Positions 7,118 to 16,073 of a stretch of DNA of 35,185 bases are shown piece after piece. The stretch comes from an uncultured Clostridia bacterium. GTDB taxonomy: Bacteria > Bacillota > Clostridia > TANB77 > CAG-508. Within the stretch, counting starts at the first letter, position 1. Each line of letters starts with the position of its first letter. Where the stretch lies: NCBI GenBank assembly GCA_934101145.1, contig CAKOPZ010000016.1, positions 1-35,185 on the forward strand, written 5' to 3'. The position numbers and the translations under genes were made by a program. Below the pieces are notes generated by a model that had not been told where the DNA came from, did not search any database, and was given only the letters and a program-made list of their open reading frames with translations.

Positions 7118-8104
7118 TTATTCAAATATATTCCCTGCATCTATATGATTTCCACGTAAAAAATCATTCACATTCATTCTCTTAGAATTCTCTGCTTGAA
7201 CCTCTTTTGCACTAATTATTCCATCTTGACCTTTGATGAATAAACCTTTTTTATCATCAGAAAATAAAACTGTTCCAGGCATTAGTTCTTTCATTTTATA
7301 TGAATATTCCTTTAATTCTGGAAATATATCCATTAGCTCATTTTCATCTAAAATATCAACTTTCCAAAATTTGATCTTCTTTCCATTTAAAAAGCTATAT
7401 GCTCCCATGATAGGATTTAATCCTCTTACAAGATTTTTTATTTTAGATACACTCATATCTTCCCATTCAATTTTAGCCATTTGCTTATCAAGCATAGGTG
7501 CCATTGTAAAGTCTGGGCCTTGTTTTTCTCTTGGTGCTTCTCCTTTTTCAACTGCCTCAAGTGTTTCAACAAGTAAATCTGCTCCAATATCAGAAAGTCT
7601 ATCCCATAGCTCTCCTGTTGTTTCATCTTCACCTATCTCAACTTTCCTTTTTAAAATCATGTCTCCTGTATCCATACCAATATCCATATACATTGTAGTA
7701 ATTCCAGTTGTCTTATCTCCATTAAGCACTGCCCACTGTATTGGAGCTGCTCCACGATATTTTGGAAGTAAAGAGCCATGTACATTTATACATCCCATTT
7801 TAGGAATATTTAAAAGTTCTTTTGGAAGTATTTTACCATATGCTACAACACATATAACATCTGGATTTAAATTTTTAATCTCGTTAATAAATTTTTCGTT
7901 ATTTCTTACCTTTTCAGGCTGATAAATAGGTAAGCCTTTTTGAATTGCGAATTCCTTAACAGGTGTAGGAATCATTTTCATTCCCCTCCCCTTTGGCTTA
8001 TCCACATTTGTAACAACACCTAAAATTTCATAACCTGCATCATATACTTTTTCTAAAGATTTTCTTGCAAAATCTGGTGTTCCCATAAAAACAACTTTAA
8101 GCAT
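7118..8104 (-). CDS. fmt: methionyl-tRNA formyltransferase
   Basis: 328 residues, normal for Fmt (about 310-320). The N-terminal formyltransferase domain begins V-V-F-M-G-T-P-D-F-A and holds the folate-site segment I-N-V-H-G-S-L-L-P-K-Y-R-G-A-A-P with the catalytic Asn and His, and the D in M-D-T-G-D-M. The C-terminal domain begins near residue 205. It transfers formyl from 10-formyl-THF to Met-tRNAi. It lies 9 bases after def, which encodes the enzyme that later removes the formyl group, in the conserved priA-def-fmt order. Confidence 0.97.
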   Translation of the reverse strand: MLKVVFMGTPDFARKSLEKVYDAGYEILGVVTNVDKPKGRGMKMIPTPVKEFAIQKGLPIYQPEKVRNNEKFINEIKNLNPDVICVVAYGKILPKELLNIPKMGCINVHGSLLPKYRGAAPIQWAVLNGDKTTGITTMYMDIGMDTGDMILKRKVEIGEDETTGELWDRLSDIGADLLVETLEAVEKGEAPREKQGPDFTMAPMLDKQMAKIEWEDMSVSKIKNLVRGLNPIMGAYSFLNGKKIKFWKVDILDENELMDIFPELKEYSYKMKELMPGTVLFSDDKKGLFIKGQDGIISAKEVQAENSKRMNVNDFLRGNHIDAGNIFE

Positions 8105-8113
8105 ATTTCCTCC

Positions 8114-8596
8114 TTATTCCTCGTTCTTTGGCTCAACGTATTGAAGTGTTCCAGGTATCATTTTGTCAACAAATAATACACCATCTAAATGATCAAGTTC
8201 ATGGCAAATTGCCTGTGCAAGAAGTCCTTTTGCTTTTATTTTTATTTTATTTCCGTTTTCATCAAGAGCTTCTGCAACAACTTCTGCTGGTCTAATCATT
8301 TTTGCATATTTATTTGGAAAACTTAAGCATCCCTCTTCTACTTCTTGCTCACCTTTTGTTTTTAATATTACAGGATTTACAAGTTTAATAGGACCTTTGT
8401 CATCATATAAATCAATTACTACTAATCTTTTTAGAATTCCTACTTGAACAGCAGAAAGGCCAACTCCGTTGTACTTGTGCATTGTGTCAACCATGTCATC
8501 TAATAAATCACGTATTCTATCATCTACTTGTTCTACTTCTCTTGATTTTTTTCTTAAGATTTCGTCTCCTTCTTCCCTTACAATTCTAACTGCCAT
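8114..8596 (-). CDS. def: peptide deformylase
   Basis: 160 residues. All three metal and active-site motifs are present: G-V-G-L-S-A-V-Q (Ala to Ser relative to the common GxGLAAxQ), E-G-C-L-S-F-P with the Cys ligand, and the His ligands with Glu in H-E-L-D-H. It removes the N-formyl group from nascent proteins. GGGGG(A) lies 8-9 bases before the ATG. It is part of the priA-def-fmt group. Confidence 0.96.
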   Translation of the reverse strand: MAVRIVREEGDEILRKKSREVEQVDDRIRDLLDDMVDTMHKYNGVGLSAVQVGILKRLVVIDLYDDKGPIKLVNPVILKTKGEQEVEEGCLSFPNKYAKMIRPAEVVAEALDENGNKIKIKAKGLLAQAICHELDHLDGVLFVDKMIPGTLQYVEPKNEE

Positions 8597-8627
8597 CTAT
8601 ATTTCCCCCTTTTTAACTTGTCCTATT

Positions 8628-10878
8628 TTAATGAGCCATATCATTTGGATTTACATCAATTATAACTTGAGTTTCTTTTGCTTTTATCTTGCTAAATTCG
8701 TCAAGCATATCATTCATTAAATCTATCATTGTATCATCAAATTTACATTTTACAATCATTCTCCACCTGATTTTATTTTTAATTTTGTCTACTGGTGCAG
8801 ACACAGGTGGATATAAAATCATACCTATATTTTCACTTTTTAATCTAAATTTTAAATAATGGTATAATTTACTTGCAACTTCCATCAATTCTTTTTCGTC
8901 TGTAGAAGTCATACCAATTAATATTATATCGCAAAATGGCGGATATTTCAAGCTTTGCCTAATTCCTATTTCTGTTTGATAAAACAAATCGTAATTTTGC
9001 TCTCTGCTACATTCTATTGCAAAATTTTCTGGATTATATGTTTGAATAATTACTCTTCCCTTATCCTTTTCTCTTCCTGCTCTTCCTGCAACTTGTGTTA
9101 GTATTTGAAATGTCCTTTCATTTGCTCTAAAATCATCTATATTTAAACTTCCATCTGCTGCAATAACTCCCACCAAAGTAACATTTGGAAAATGATGTCC
9201 TTTTACAACCATCTGAGTTCCAATCAAAATATTTATATTTTCATCTTTAAATTTTTGCAAAATCTTTTCATGTGAATCCTTTTTTGTAACAGTATCCACA
9301 TCCATTCTAATCGTTGTAGCATTTGGAAATATCTTTTGAATTTCTGCTTCAAGCTTTTGTGTTCCTGTTCCAAAATATCTTATTTGCAAGCTTCCACATT
9401 CTGGGCAAGTTGTTAAAACTTTTGTCTCATATCCACAATAATGACATTTTAAAGTATGTGTATTTGCATGATATGTAAGATTTATGTTACAATTCTTGCA
9501 TTTAGCTGTATAACCACATTCTCTACACATAACAAATGTAGAATATCCTCTTCTATTTAAAAATAATATTGTCTGTTTATTATTCTGCAAATTATCAGAA
9601 ATAGCATCATATAGTTTTTTACTAATCATAGATTTATTTCCGATTTGCAAGTTCTTCTCTTAAATCTACAACTTCAATATCTGGAAGGCTTGCCTCATTT
9701 GCTCTTTTAGTCAATTTTAGTAAAGTTATTTCCTCATTTTTAGCTCTAAAATAACTTGTAAAATCAGGTGTTGCACTTCCTAAAACAAGTGGTATATTAT
9801 TTTCCTTTGCAATTTTTCTTGCAACCTCTTTTGCATCATATCTTGGAACTCCCTCTGCTTTATATGAACTATCATGTTCCTCATCAATAATAATTATTCC
9901 TAAATTTTCTACAGGTGCAAATATTGCAGATCTAGCACCAATTATAATTTTTGCTTCCCCATTTTTTATCTTATACCATTGATCATATCTTTCGCCCACT
10001 CCAAGTTTGCTATGAAGAACCGCAATATTTTCTTTACCAAATCTTGAAATAAATCTATTAACAGTCTGTGGTGTAAGTGAAATTTCTGGAACAAGCACAA
10101 TGCTTGTTTTGCCCTCGTTTAGCACTTTGTCTATAAGCTGAATATATATTTCAGTTTTGCCACAACCTGTCACACCATCAATCAAAAACTCTGAAAACAG
10201 CATATCATCCATAGCATCGCAAATAGTATCATAGGCATTTTGTTGTTCATCTGTAAATTTCAAATTAACTGACTTTTCTATATTTTTATTTTTAAAAGGA
10301 TCTCTTTCAACTTGTTTTTGAATCATTTCTAAATATCCATTTTTACAAAGTGTATTTATAATCGCCCTTGAAACATCTGCCTGTACCTCTAAATCAGAAA
10401 CTAGTGAATCCCCATTATTCATTATAAATTCTAAAGCTCTTATCTGTTTTTCAGATTTAATTCTTTTACTCTCAATCGCAAATTTTATATCTTCAATATC
10501 CTTTTTTAAAGTAATAAAATTAACATTTTTTTCTTTTGCCCTTTTTTCTATATCCTTATTGGCGGTACCTGGTGGAAGCATAAGCTTTAGGCAATCAGAA
10601 ATATTACAAAAATATCTCCTTGCCATCCATTTTGCAAGTTCTATTTTTTCATTATCTAAAATATTTTCACCTTGCAGGCTTGCAATCTCTCTTACCTTAT
10701 ATTCTGAAAAAGGCTTTATTCCAACCACAAATCCATTTTCTAGCTTTTTCATATTCCCTAAAGGCACAAAAACTCTTGATCCAATATTCACTTTATCTTC
10801 AAGCTCATATGGTATTTCATAATCAAATATTTTATTTAAATTTTTTACATTACTTTGTATAATTACTTCTGCAATCAT
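8628..10878 (-). CDS. priA: primosomal helicase PriA, needing a +1 shift at CGG codon 413
   Basis: Two overlapping frames together give a complete PriA of about 749 residues. The first (10878 to stop at 9634) has the 3'-DNA-binding domain, the Walker A G-V-T-G-C-G-K-T (235-242) and the D-E-E-H box (332-335). The second begins inside 9650 and carries the zinc-binding region with eight cysteines (R-E-C-G-Y-T-A-K-C, C-H-Y-C, C-P-E-C) and the helicase C-terminal motifs (R-F-Q type Q-V-A-G-R-A-G-R). Frame 1 ends D-L-R-E-E-L-A-N then CGG AAA TAA. Skipping the C of CGG gives E-L-A-N-G-N-K-S-M-I-S, matching the family pattern (E-L-x-x-G-N-x-S). No other lesion is seen. PriA restarts stalled replication forks. 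Options: programmed +1 frameshift, sequence error, or recent mutation. Confidence 0.9.
9640..9642 (-). other. priA: In-frame CGG, +1 frame break in priA
   Basis: Minus strand reads GCA AAT CGG AAA TAA. The downstream frame requires GCA AAT (C) GGA AAT AAA, restoring the conserved Gly. This is one of only three in-frame CGG codons in the window. Confidence 0.85.
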
Positions 10879-10912
10879 CTACTTTTCTCCTGTAAAAAAA
10901 CAGGGAAGGTTT

Positions 10913-11491
10913 TTAACCTACCCCGCTTCCTTCTTGTTCTAATCTTCTTTCATCTTTAATTATTGTTGTAATAATATCTACTGTTTTCTCAAAGTCATCA
11001 TTTTTTATAACATAGTCATATAAACCTATTTTTGACTCTTCATACTTTAATCTGCTTAATCTTAAATTTATATTTTCCTCGCTGTCTCCTCTAAGCTCCA
11101 AACGTTTTCGTAATTCTTTTTCATCAACTTTCAAAAATATTGAAACTAATTTTACATCATTTTTTAAAATTTTAATTAAATTTTCTGTTCCATTTACTTC
11201 AATATCTTTTACAATTATTTTTCCACTTTCTATTTTTTCATTCATTAATTTCTTTGATGTACCATAATAATTTTCATGGTGTAAATCATATTCATACAAC
11301 TCACCATTTTTTATCTTGTTTTCAAATTCATCTCTAGAAATAAAATGATACTGAACGCCTTCTTCTTCTCCTTCACGTGGACCTCTTGAAGTATAAGATG
11401 GAAGAGATATTACTTCTTCCATCCTTTTAATTAATTCTTTTTTTATTGTATCTTTGCCTGCCCCTGAAACACCTGATAGTATTACTAGCAT
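10913..11491 (-). CDS. gmk: guanylate kinase
   Basis: 192 residues, usual for Gmk. The P-loop G-V-S-G-A-G-K-D-T is at the N-terminus (Asp in the position usually Ser/Thr after Lys), followed by the GMP-binding S-Y-T-S-R-G-P-R-E-G-E and Y-H-F segments and the lid with R-L-x-x-R. It phosphorylates GMP to GDP. The start overlaps the rpoZ stop by 7 bases, so the two are translationally coupled. The yicC-remA-rpoZ-gmk-priA order is standard for Clostridia, with rpoZ and gmk here in the order rpoZ then gmk. Confidence 0.96.
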   Translation of the reverse strand: MLVILSGVSGAGKDTIKKELIKRMEEVISLPSYTSRGPREGEEEGVQYHFISRDEFENKIKNGELYEYDLHHENYYGTSKKLMNEKIESGKIIVKDIEVNGTENLIKILKNDVKLVSIFLKVDEKELRKRLELRGDSEENINLRLSRLKYEESKIGLYDYVIKNDDFEKTVDIITTIIKDERRLEQEGSGVG

Positions 11492-11673
11492 ACATATACC
11501 TTCCCTTCATCTATTTCAATTGCAGCTATTGTAACTGGAGCCTCTTCATATGTATCAACTAAAACTTCATCTCCACTAGCTATTTGTCTTGCTCTCTTTG
11601 CTGTTGCAACAACAAGTTCAAAACGATTATCTACCTTTGTTAATAATTCCTTTACGGTTGGTTTTACCATCAT
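11485..11673 (-). CDS. rpoZ: RNA polymerase omega subunit
   Basis: 62 residues. It contains the omega signature: N-R-F-E-L-V-V-A-T-A-K-R-A-R-Q-I followed by a short acidic C-terminus. Two adjacent ATG codons (11673 and 11670) are possible starts; GGGGG 9 bases before the first favours it. Omega assists assembly of the beta-prime subunit. Short forms such as this are common in Firmicutes. Confidence 0.92.
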   Translation of the reverse strand: MMVKPTVKELLTKVDNRFELVVATAKRARQIASGDEVLVDTYEEAPVTIAAIEIDEGKVYVC

Positions 11674-11693
11674 TTTACATTACCCCCAATTTA

Positions 11694-11966
11694 TTATTCT
11701 TCATCTGAAGATACAGTGTTGTTTGTAGTATCTTCTTTATCTAATCTTCCGGCAACTGTTTCTGGTTGAACTGCTGATAATACAACATGCCCAGAATCCA
11801 TAATAATAACAGCTCTTGTTCTTCTTCCATAAGTAGCATCAACAGCCATTCCTTCATCTTTTGCTACTTGAACAATTCTTTTAATAGGTGCTGATTCGGG
11901 ACTAACAATTGCAATAATTCTATTTGCAGAAACTATATTTCCAAAACCAATATTAATTAATTGCAT
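11694..11966 (-). CDS. remA: RemA/DUF370 regulatory protein
   Basis: 90 residues. The N-terminus L-I-N-I-G-F-G-N-I-V-S-A-N-R-I-I-A-I and the Y-G-R-R-T-R-A-V-I segment are highly typical of RemA, a DNA-binding regulator of extracellular-matrix genes in Bacillus. The position between yicC and gmk/rpoZ is conserved. An AGGAGG-like sequence precedes the ATG. The C-terminal tail (about 75-90) is acidic and Thr/Asn-rich, longer than in the minimal family. Confidence 0.93.
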   Translation of the reverse strand: MQLINIGFGNIVSANRIIAIVSPESAPIKRIVQVAKDEGMAVDATYGRRTRAVIIMDSGHVVLSAVQPETVAGRLDKEDTTNNTVSSDEE

Positions 11967-11980
11967 TTTAATTCCCTCCT

Positions 11981-12853
11981 TTATTCTATATTCTGTATCT
12001 GTTCTCTAATGTCCTCTAATGTAGTTTTTAACTCAATTACACAATTTGTTATATCAAGACTACCTGATTTTGAGCCAATTGTATTAACCTCTCTATTCAT
12101 TTCTTGAATTAAAAAATCCAATCTTTTTCCAACTGGTTCGTTTTTTTCTAGTAATTCTTCAAATTGCGCAATATGACTTCTAAGTCTTGTAATTTCTTCC
12201 TCCACAGAACATTTATCTGCATAAATTACAATCTCTTGCATAAGTCTATTTTTATCAACAACATCTGTTCTTAGAATTTCATTTACTCTACCTTCTAATT
12301 TTACTACATATTCTTCAATAAGTCCAGTAGAATAACAAGAAATTTTTTCAACATTTTCCTCTACTTTTTTTATCCTAATCTTTAGGTCTTCTGCTATTTT
12401 ACATCCTTCTGAACTTCTCATTTTTAAAAACTTATCAAGTGCCAAATTCAAACATTCAATTACTTCCAAAGCAACAGCTTCTTCATCCTCGTTTGTTTGA
12501 ACATTAAGAACATCTGGAAGTTTTGTTATTTCAGTTACTTCTATATTACTATTTATATTATTTTCTCTTGCAAGTTCTTGAAGCTCTTTAATATACATTT
12601 TAGCTAAATCGTTATTTATAATAACATTTTTTCCCTCTGCTCCCAAATTCAGATATGTAATATAAATATCAACTTTGCCTCTTGATATTTTACTAAGCAC
12701 TGTTTTGCGTATTTTATTTTCAATGCTCATCAAACTTCTTGGTGCTTTTAAAGAAATATCATTATATTTATGATTTACTGATTTTATCTCTACAATATAC
12801 TCTCTAGAATTTTTCTCTAAGTTTGCTCTTCCAAAACCTGTCATACTATTCAT
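11981..12853 (-). CDS. yicC: YicC/YloC family endoribonuclease
   Basis: 290 residues with the family start M-T-G-F-G-R-A (from residue 4), I-K-S-V-N-H-K-Y near 27, and the C-terminal D-F-L-I-Q-E-M-N-R-E-V-N-T-I-G-S-K block typical of YicC/YloC. These proteins are RNA endonucleases with roles in small-RNA turnover and stationary-phase survival. The ATG at 12853 has AAGGA about 11 bases upstream, so I prefer it to the internal ATG at 12844. It begins the yicC-remA-rpoZ-gmk-priA-def-fmt run and nearly touches the preceding gene. Confidence 0.94.
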   Translation of the reverse strand: MNSMTGFGRANLEKNSREYIVEIKSVNHKYNDISLKAPRSLMSIENKIRKTVLSKISRGKVDIYITYLNLGAEGKNVIINNDLAKMYIKELQELARENNINSNIEVTEITKLPDVLNVQTNEDEEAVALEVIECLNLALDKFLKMRSSEGCKIAEDLKIRIKKVEENVEKISCYSTGLIEEYVVKLEGRVNEILRTDVVDKNRLMQEIVIYADKCSVEEEITRLRSHIAQFEELLEKNEPVGKRLDFLIQEMNREVNTIGSKSGSLDITNCVIELKTTLEDIREQIQNIE

Positions 12854-12855
12854 AT

Positions 12856-13782
12856 TTATTCTTCTTCCTTATCCTTAATAATCTCTTTCATATCATCCAC
12901 AAAATATTTCTTGCGTTTTTTTAAGTATATAATAATGCTTTTTATTAAATAATAAATTGCAAAAATATATGAAATAGCAGTTACAATAAATTCAAAACGT
13001 GTAGAAAAAATTAAATCAATATAGATTAGTGAAACAGTTGTAAGTGATAAAACAATCATTTCTATTGCAAATACTGCAATTCTTCCACTATCTTCTTTAT
13101 ATGCTTTTTCCATTAAGGCTATTGCAAGTAACATTATACACATTCCAAATACTTTTAAATCTGTTACAAATACATTGCCTTGAATATTATTTTTTCCTAG
13201 ATTTAAAAATATAAAGTATATTATTATTACTATTGCAACCATAATATTTTGAAATAAGTGTCTGTTTATCTTTTCGTTCTCTTCCTTTGGCAAATTATTC
13301 TTTGCTGTAATTGTTTTCTTTATTTCTTTTAAAGAAATCCATTGCTCTTTTTTTGCTACCTTCTTTTCTTCTTGCTCTTCTTCAATTGGTGTCTCTACTT
13401 TTTCTTCTATTTGAGCTAGTGTTTCTTTTTTTATTTTATTTTCTTTTTCTTCTAATGGTAATGGCTCTTTTTTCTCAGTATCTATTTTCTTTTTTGTTGT
13501 AGTTGCAGCTTTTTTTGTAGTAGCACTCTTTTTTGCTGTAGTGCTTTTTTTAGAAGCTGTCTTCTTTTTTCCTTCTACATTTTCTTTATCAGTATTTTCT
13601 TTTTTTGATGATGCAACCTTTTTAGCTGTAGTTGCCTTTTTAGTTCCTGTTGTTTTCTTTGCAGTTGTTGTTTTTTTAGTTGCAGTCTTTTTCTTTGTTT
13701 CTTTCAATTCGTTTGTCGCTTCTTTTACTTTTTTATTTTCTGTAATATCATTTATATCACTTTCTACTTTTTTCCCTGGCAT
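12856..13782 (-). CDS. Membrane protein with a long Lys/Thr/Ala-rich histone-H1-like N-terminal tail
   Basis: 308 residues from the ATG at 13782, which has GGAGG 8 bases upstream; the TTG further upstream in frame is part of that ribosome-binding region. Residues about 25-105 are low-complexity, with repeated K-K-x-T-T-A-K-K-type units like histone H1 or Hc1 tails. An acidic Glu/Lys stretch follows (about 110-150), and then four hydrophobic segments in the C-terminal half with a charged end. I do not recognise a named family. The basic tail is probably cytoplasmic and could bind nucleic acid or polyanions at the membrane, but that is inference. It has its own promoter and precedes yicC by 2 bases. 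Confidence 0.8.
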   Translation of the reverse strand: MPGKKVESDINDITENKKVKEATNELKETKKKTATKKTTTAKKTTGTKKATTAKKVASSKKENTDKENVEGKKKTASKKSTTAKKSATTKKAATTTKKKIDTEKKEPLPLEEKENKIKKETLAQIEEKVETPIEEEQEEKKVAKKEQWISLKEIKKTITAKNNLPKEENEKINRHLFQNIMVAIVIIIYFIFLNLGKNNIQGNVFVTDLKVFGMCIMLLAIALMEKAYKEDSGRIAVFAIEMIVLSLTTVSLIYIDLIFSTRFEFIVTAISYIFAIYYLIKSIIIYLKKRKKYFVDDMKEIIKDKEEE

Positions 13783-13812
13783 TAACCTCTCCTCCAAATT
13801 TTTAATACATCT

Positions 13813-13840
13813 ATTATATCATAAATTTTAACAGTTTCAA
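13813..13840 (-). promoter_or_regulatory. Promoter of the 12856-13782 gene and yicC operon
   Basis: Minus strand: TTGAAA (13835-13840), 16-base spacer, TATAAT (13813-13818), about 30 bases before the ATG at 13782. Its -35 edge coincides with the start of the large repeat element's terminal repeat, so the element sits immediately upstream of this promoter. Confidence 0.7.
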
Positions 13841-14083
13841 GTGGTGCTTTTTGAAGGCAGTCTTCAAAAGTTACTGGATAATGTTTTTTGTAGGCGCATA
13901 GCGATATAATATTTCAAAGAAACGCTTGAGCGACCAAACGAAGCCGAAGGCTGAGTGCGATTCGAGCAGCCGTCAATCTTTTGGATTGGCTGCGAACGGC
14001 AAGTTTCTAAGAAATATTATACCGCTATGCGTCAATATAAATCTTAAAACTATTAAATAGTAACCTTCAAAAAGTACCACTTT
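13838..14083. mobile_element. 245-bp nested inverted-repeat (MITE-like) element, no coding capacity
   Basis: Fills most of the gap between the 13782 start and the rsmE stop. The outer ends are an 18-base inverted pair with one mismatch: AGTGGTGCTTTTTGAAGG (13840-13857) and CCTTCAAAAAGTACCACT (14064-14081). Inside is a second pair of about 31 bases (13894-13926 and 13999-14031: GCATAGCGATATAATATTTC and its near complement). The core (about 13928-13998) is much richer in G+C than the surroundings and holds two more small stems, AGCC-GAA-GGCT and an AGCC..CAATC/GATTGGCT stem. No open frame. Partial copies occur at 2675, 7061 and 31941, supporting a once-mobile family. Confidence 0.7.
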
Positions 14084-14127
14084 TCATCACATTATATGAT
14101 TTTTAGTAAATGTTCATATAAATAGTA

Positions 14128-14883
14128 CTAACTTTCAAATTCATACATTATATTACTAACAATAGCTATTGGTGCTGTTTCTGTTCTTAATATTCTATTT
14201 CCAAGTGTGATAATCTCTGCACCATTTTCTTTTAAAACATTAACTTCTTCTAGGTCAAGTCCTCCTTCAGGTCCAATTACAATTCCTATTTTAGGCTCAT
14301 TTTTTTTAAGTATATTTTCTCTGTTCTTTTGCAAAATTGTTTTTAATGAATTTTCCTTTTCAGCCTCGTATGCAATAATAAATAAATCAAATTTAGATAT
14401 CATTTCTACTAAATCTTTTACATTCAAAACATTTTTTACTTGTGGTATAATATCCCTTCCAGATTGCTTTGCAGCAACTTCTGCAATTTTTTGCCATCTA
14501 TCTATTTTCTTTGCTTCATCTTTTCCATTTAATTTTACAATACTTCTTTTTAGTGCAACTGGTACAAACTCTACCGCTCCAAGTTCTGTACATTTTTGTA
14601 TAATATATTCCATTTTGTCTGCTTTTGGAAGTCCCTGAAACACACTAACTTTTACATTGCTCTCTGAAGAATTTTCATTTATATTTTTTATTTTGCATAT
14701 AACCTTTTCCTTCAAAATTTCTGCTATTTTCGTGTTATATGTAACTCCACTTTGTTTATTTCCTATAACAATATTATCATCAATTTTAAGTCTTAAAACA
14801 TTTATAATATGGTTAACATCTTCACCTATTATTGTTACCTTTTCTCCTTCAATTTGATCACTGCTTACAAAAAACTTTGGCAT
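14128..14883 (-). CDS. rsmE: 16S rRNA (uracil(1498)-N(3))-methyltransferase
   Basis: 251 residues. It has an N-terminal PUA-like domain and a SPOUT methyltransferase domain with the characteristic K-A-D-K-M-E-Y-I-I-Q-K-C-T-E-L-G, A-A-K-Q-S-G-R, I-G-P-E-G-G and L-G-N-R-I-L-R-T-E-T-A segments (the last two build the knotted SAM site). It methylates U1498 of 16S rRNA. It follows the transglutaminase gene by 14 bases and is the last gene before the repeat element. Confidence 0.96.
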   Translation of the reverse strand: MPKFFVSSDQIEGEKVTIIGEDVNHIINVLRLKIDDNIVIGNKQSGVTYNTKIAEILKEKVICKIKNINENSSESNVKVSVFQGLPKADKMEYIIQKCTELGAVEFVPVALKRSIVKLNGKDEAKKIDRWQKIAEVAAKQSGRDIIPQVKNVLNVKDLVEMISKFDLFIIAYEAEKENSLKTILQKNRENILKKNEPKIGIVIGPEGGLDLEEVNVLKENGAEIITLGNRILRTETAPIAIVSNIMYEFES

Positions 14884-14897
14884 GTTTAATTTCCCTT

Positions 14898-16043
14898 CTA
14901 TGTATTATAATTTTTGCTATTTAATTCTGGAAAAATAAATTTTATACTATTTTCCGATAAATATCCATCTTCTATATGATTACTTAAAAATTCATCTTTT
15001 CCCTTTAAAAAATTTTGATATCTTAGTTTATCTGTAAGTCTTCCTCCACCTTTTATTATAGGGTCATCCCAAGTTACATCTATAGCATACCATTTACCAT
15101 CTAATTTCACATAATTCCATGCATGGCTTTCTGTAGAATTATTTGAATTAGTTGCTGTTCCTGAAACTAAAATATTCTCTATATCAAGTCCATCAAGTAT
15201 ATACTTAAATGCTCTTGCATATCCTTCACACACAACTTTTCTGTTTACTAAAGCTCCATAAACATTATGTATATCAGTTTGTTTATATGTAGTATCATAT
15301 TCTAAATTATCTATTAGCCAATTATGTACATATTTTATCTGCTCATAATTAGAATATCCCTTTAAATTATTAACTATTTTGTCTCTAATTTTCTTAGCAT
15401 ATTCTTCTTTATAAATTAAATCTGATTTTGATGAAATTCCCTCAGCATAATATGTTGAATTCTCTTCATTTGCAAGTTCTACCCTATGTGTTGAAAAAAT
15501 TCCTATACTTGTTGTTTTAGTTGTAAGAATTAATTTAGTTATATCAATATAAAATATCTCCGGATAGTCATATGTAAATGCATTCCATGCTGATTGAAAA
15601 GCAACATTTAGCTTTGCTTCTCCATCACTTTGCTTTAATAAACTATTAAATTGAGTTCCAAAATCAATTTTATATGTTCCACTTCTCATATTTTCTTTAT
15701 TATTTTCTAAAGCACTGTATATAATCTTAGCATTTTCGTCTAACTGATTGTAATAATAATGATTACCAACATTTACGACACTCTCTGATGTCTGATACCC
15801 TTCATTAATTATTGGCTCAATTTTTTCTACATTAGTTTGTTCCTTCAATATACCAGCCTTATTTTCTGCAAAATTACCTATCGTCTTTGAACTAGAATCT
15901 ACAGGGCTTTTATTTTTATCCATTATATCACATATATCTACATATACTATTTCATATATTAAAAATGCTACTAATATCAAGCATAATATTAACAGTACAA
16001 CACATGATAAAGACATCCCCTTGCAACTCTTCAATTTTTTCAT
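14898..16043 (-). CDS. Membrane-anchored transglutaminase-like protein
   Basis: 381 residues: an N-terminal membrane segment (about 10-34), an extracytoplasmic region of about 190 residues, and a transglutaminase-like domain. The catalytic triad can be placed: Cys in V-V-C-E-G-Y-A, His in S-H-A-W-N-Y-V, Asp in D-V-T-W-D-D-P. Such proteins in Firmicutes act outside the membrane as proteases or in spore/cell-wall cross-linking; the substrate cannot be inferred. Its neighbour upstream is spoIVB, so a developmental role is possible. Start ATG 16043 has GAGAGGATGGG before it. Confidence 0.85.
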   Translation of the reverse strand: MKKLKSCKGMSLSCVVLLILCLILVAFLIYEIVYVDICDIMDKNKSPVDSSSKTIGNFAENKAGILKEQTNVEKIEPIINEGYQTSESVVNVGNHYYYNQLDENAKIIYSALENNKENMRSGTYKIDFGTQFNSLLKQSDGEAKLNVAFQSAWNAFTYDYPEIFYIDITKLILTTKTTSIGIFSTHRVELANEENSTYYAEGISSKSDLIYKEEYAKKIRDKIVNNLKGYSNYEQIKYVHNWLIDNLEYDTTYKQTDIHNVYGALVNRKVVCEGYARAFKYILDGLDIENILVSGTATNSNNSTESHAWNYVKLDGKWYAIDVTWDDPIIKGGGRLTDKLRYQNFLKGKDEFLSNHIEDGYLSENSIKFIFPELNSKNYNT

Positions 16044-16073
16044 AATAAGCCCATCCTCTCACAATTTATCTAC

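Noticed and set aside
8628..9650. A separate helicase gene beginning with TTG at 9650
   Set aside because: It is the C-terminal half of PriA: the two parts join without gap or duplication at the CGG, and no ribosome-binding sequence precedes the TTG.
9631..9650. Euplotes-type shift at AAA TAA in priA
   Set aside because: The cpaF and mtaB sites have no AAA-TAA; the common feature of the three is CGG, and a shift at CGG restores the conserved Gly.
13928..13998. G+C-rich core as a tRNA or rRNA fragment
   Set aside because: No cloverleaf, T-loop or anticodon arm, and no rRNA signature could be fitted; the nested palindromes explain it better.
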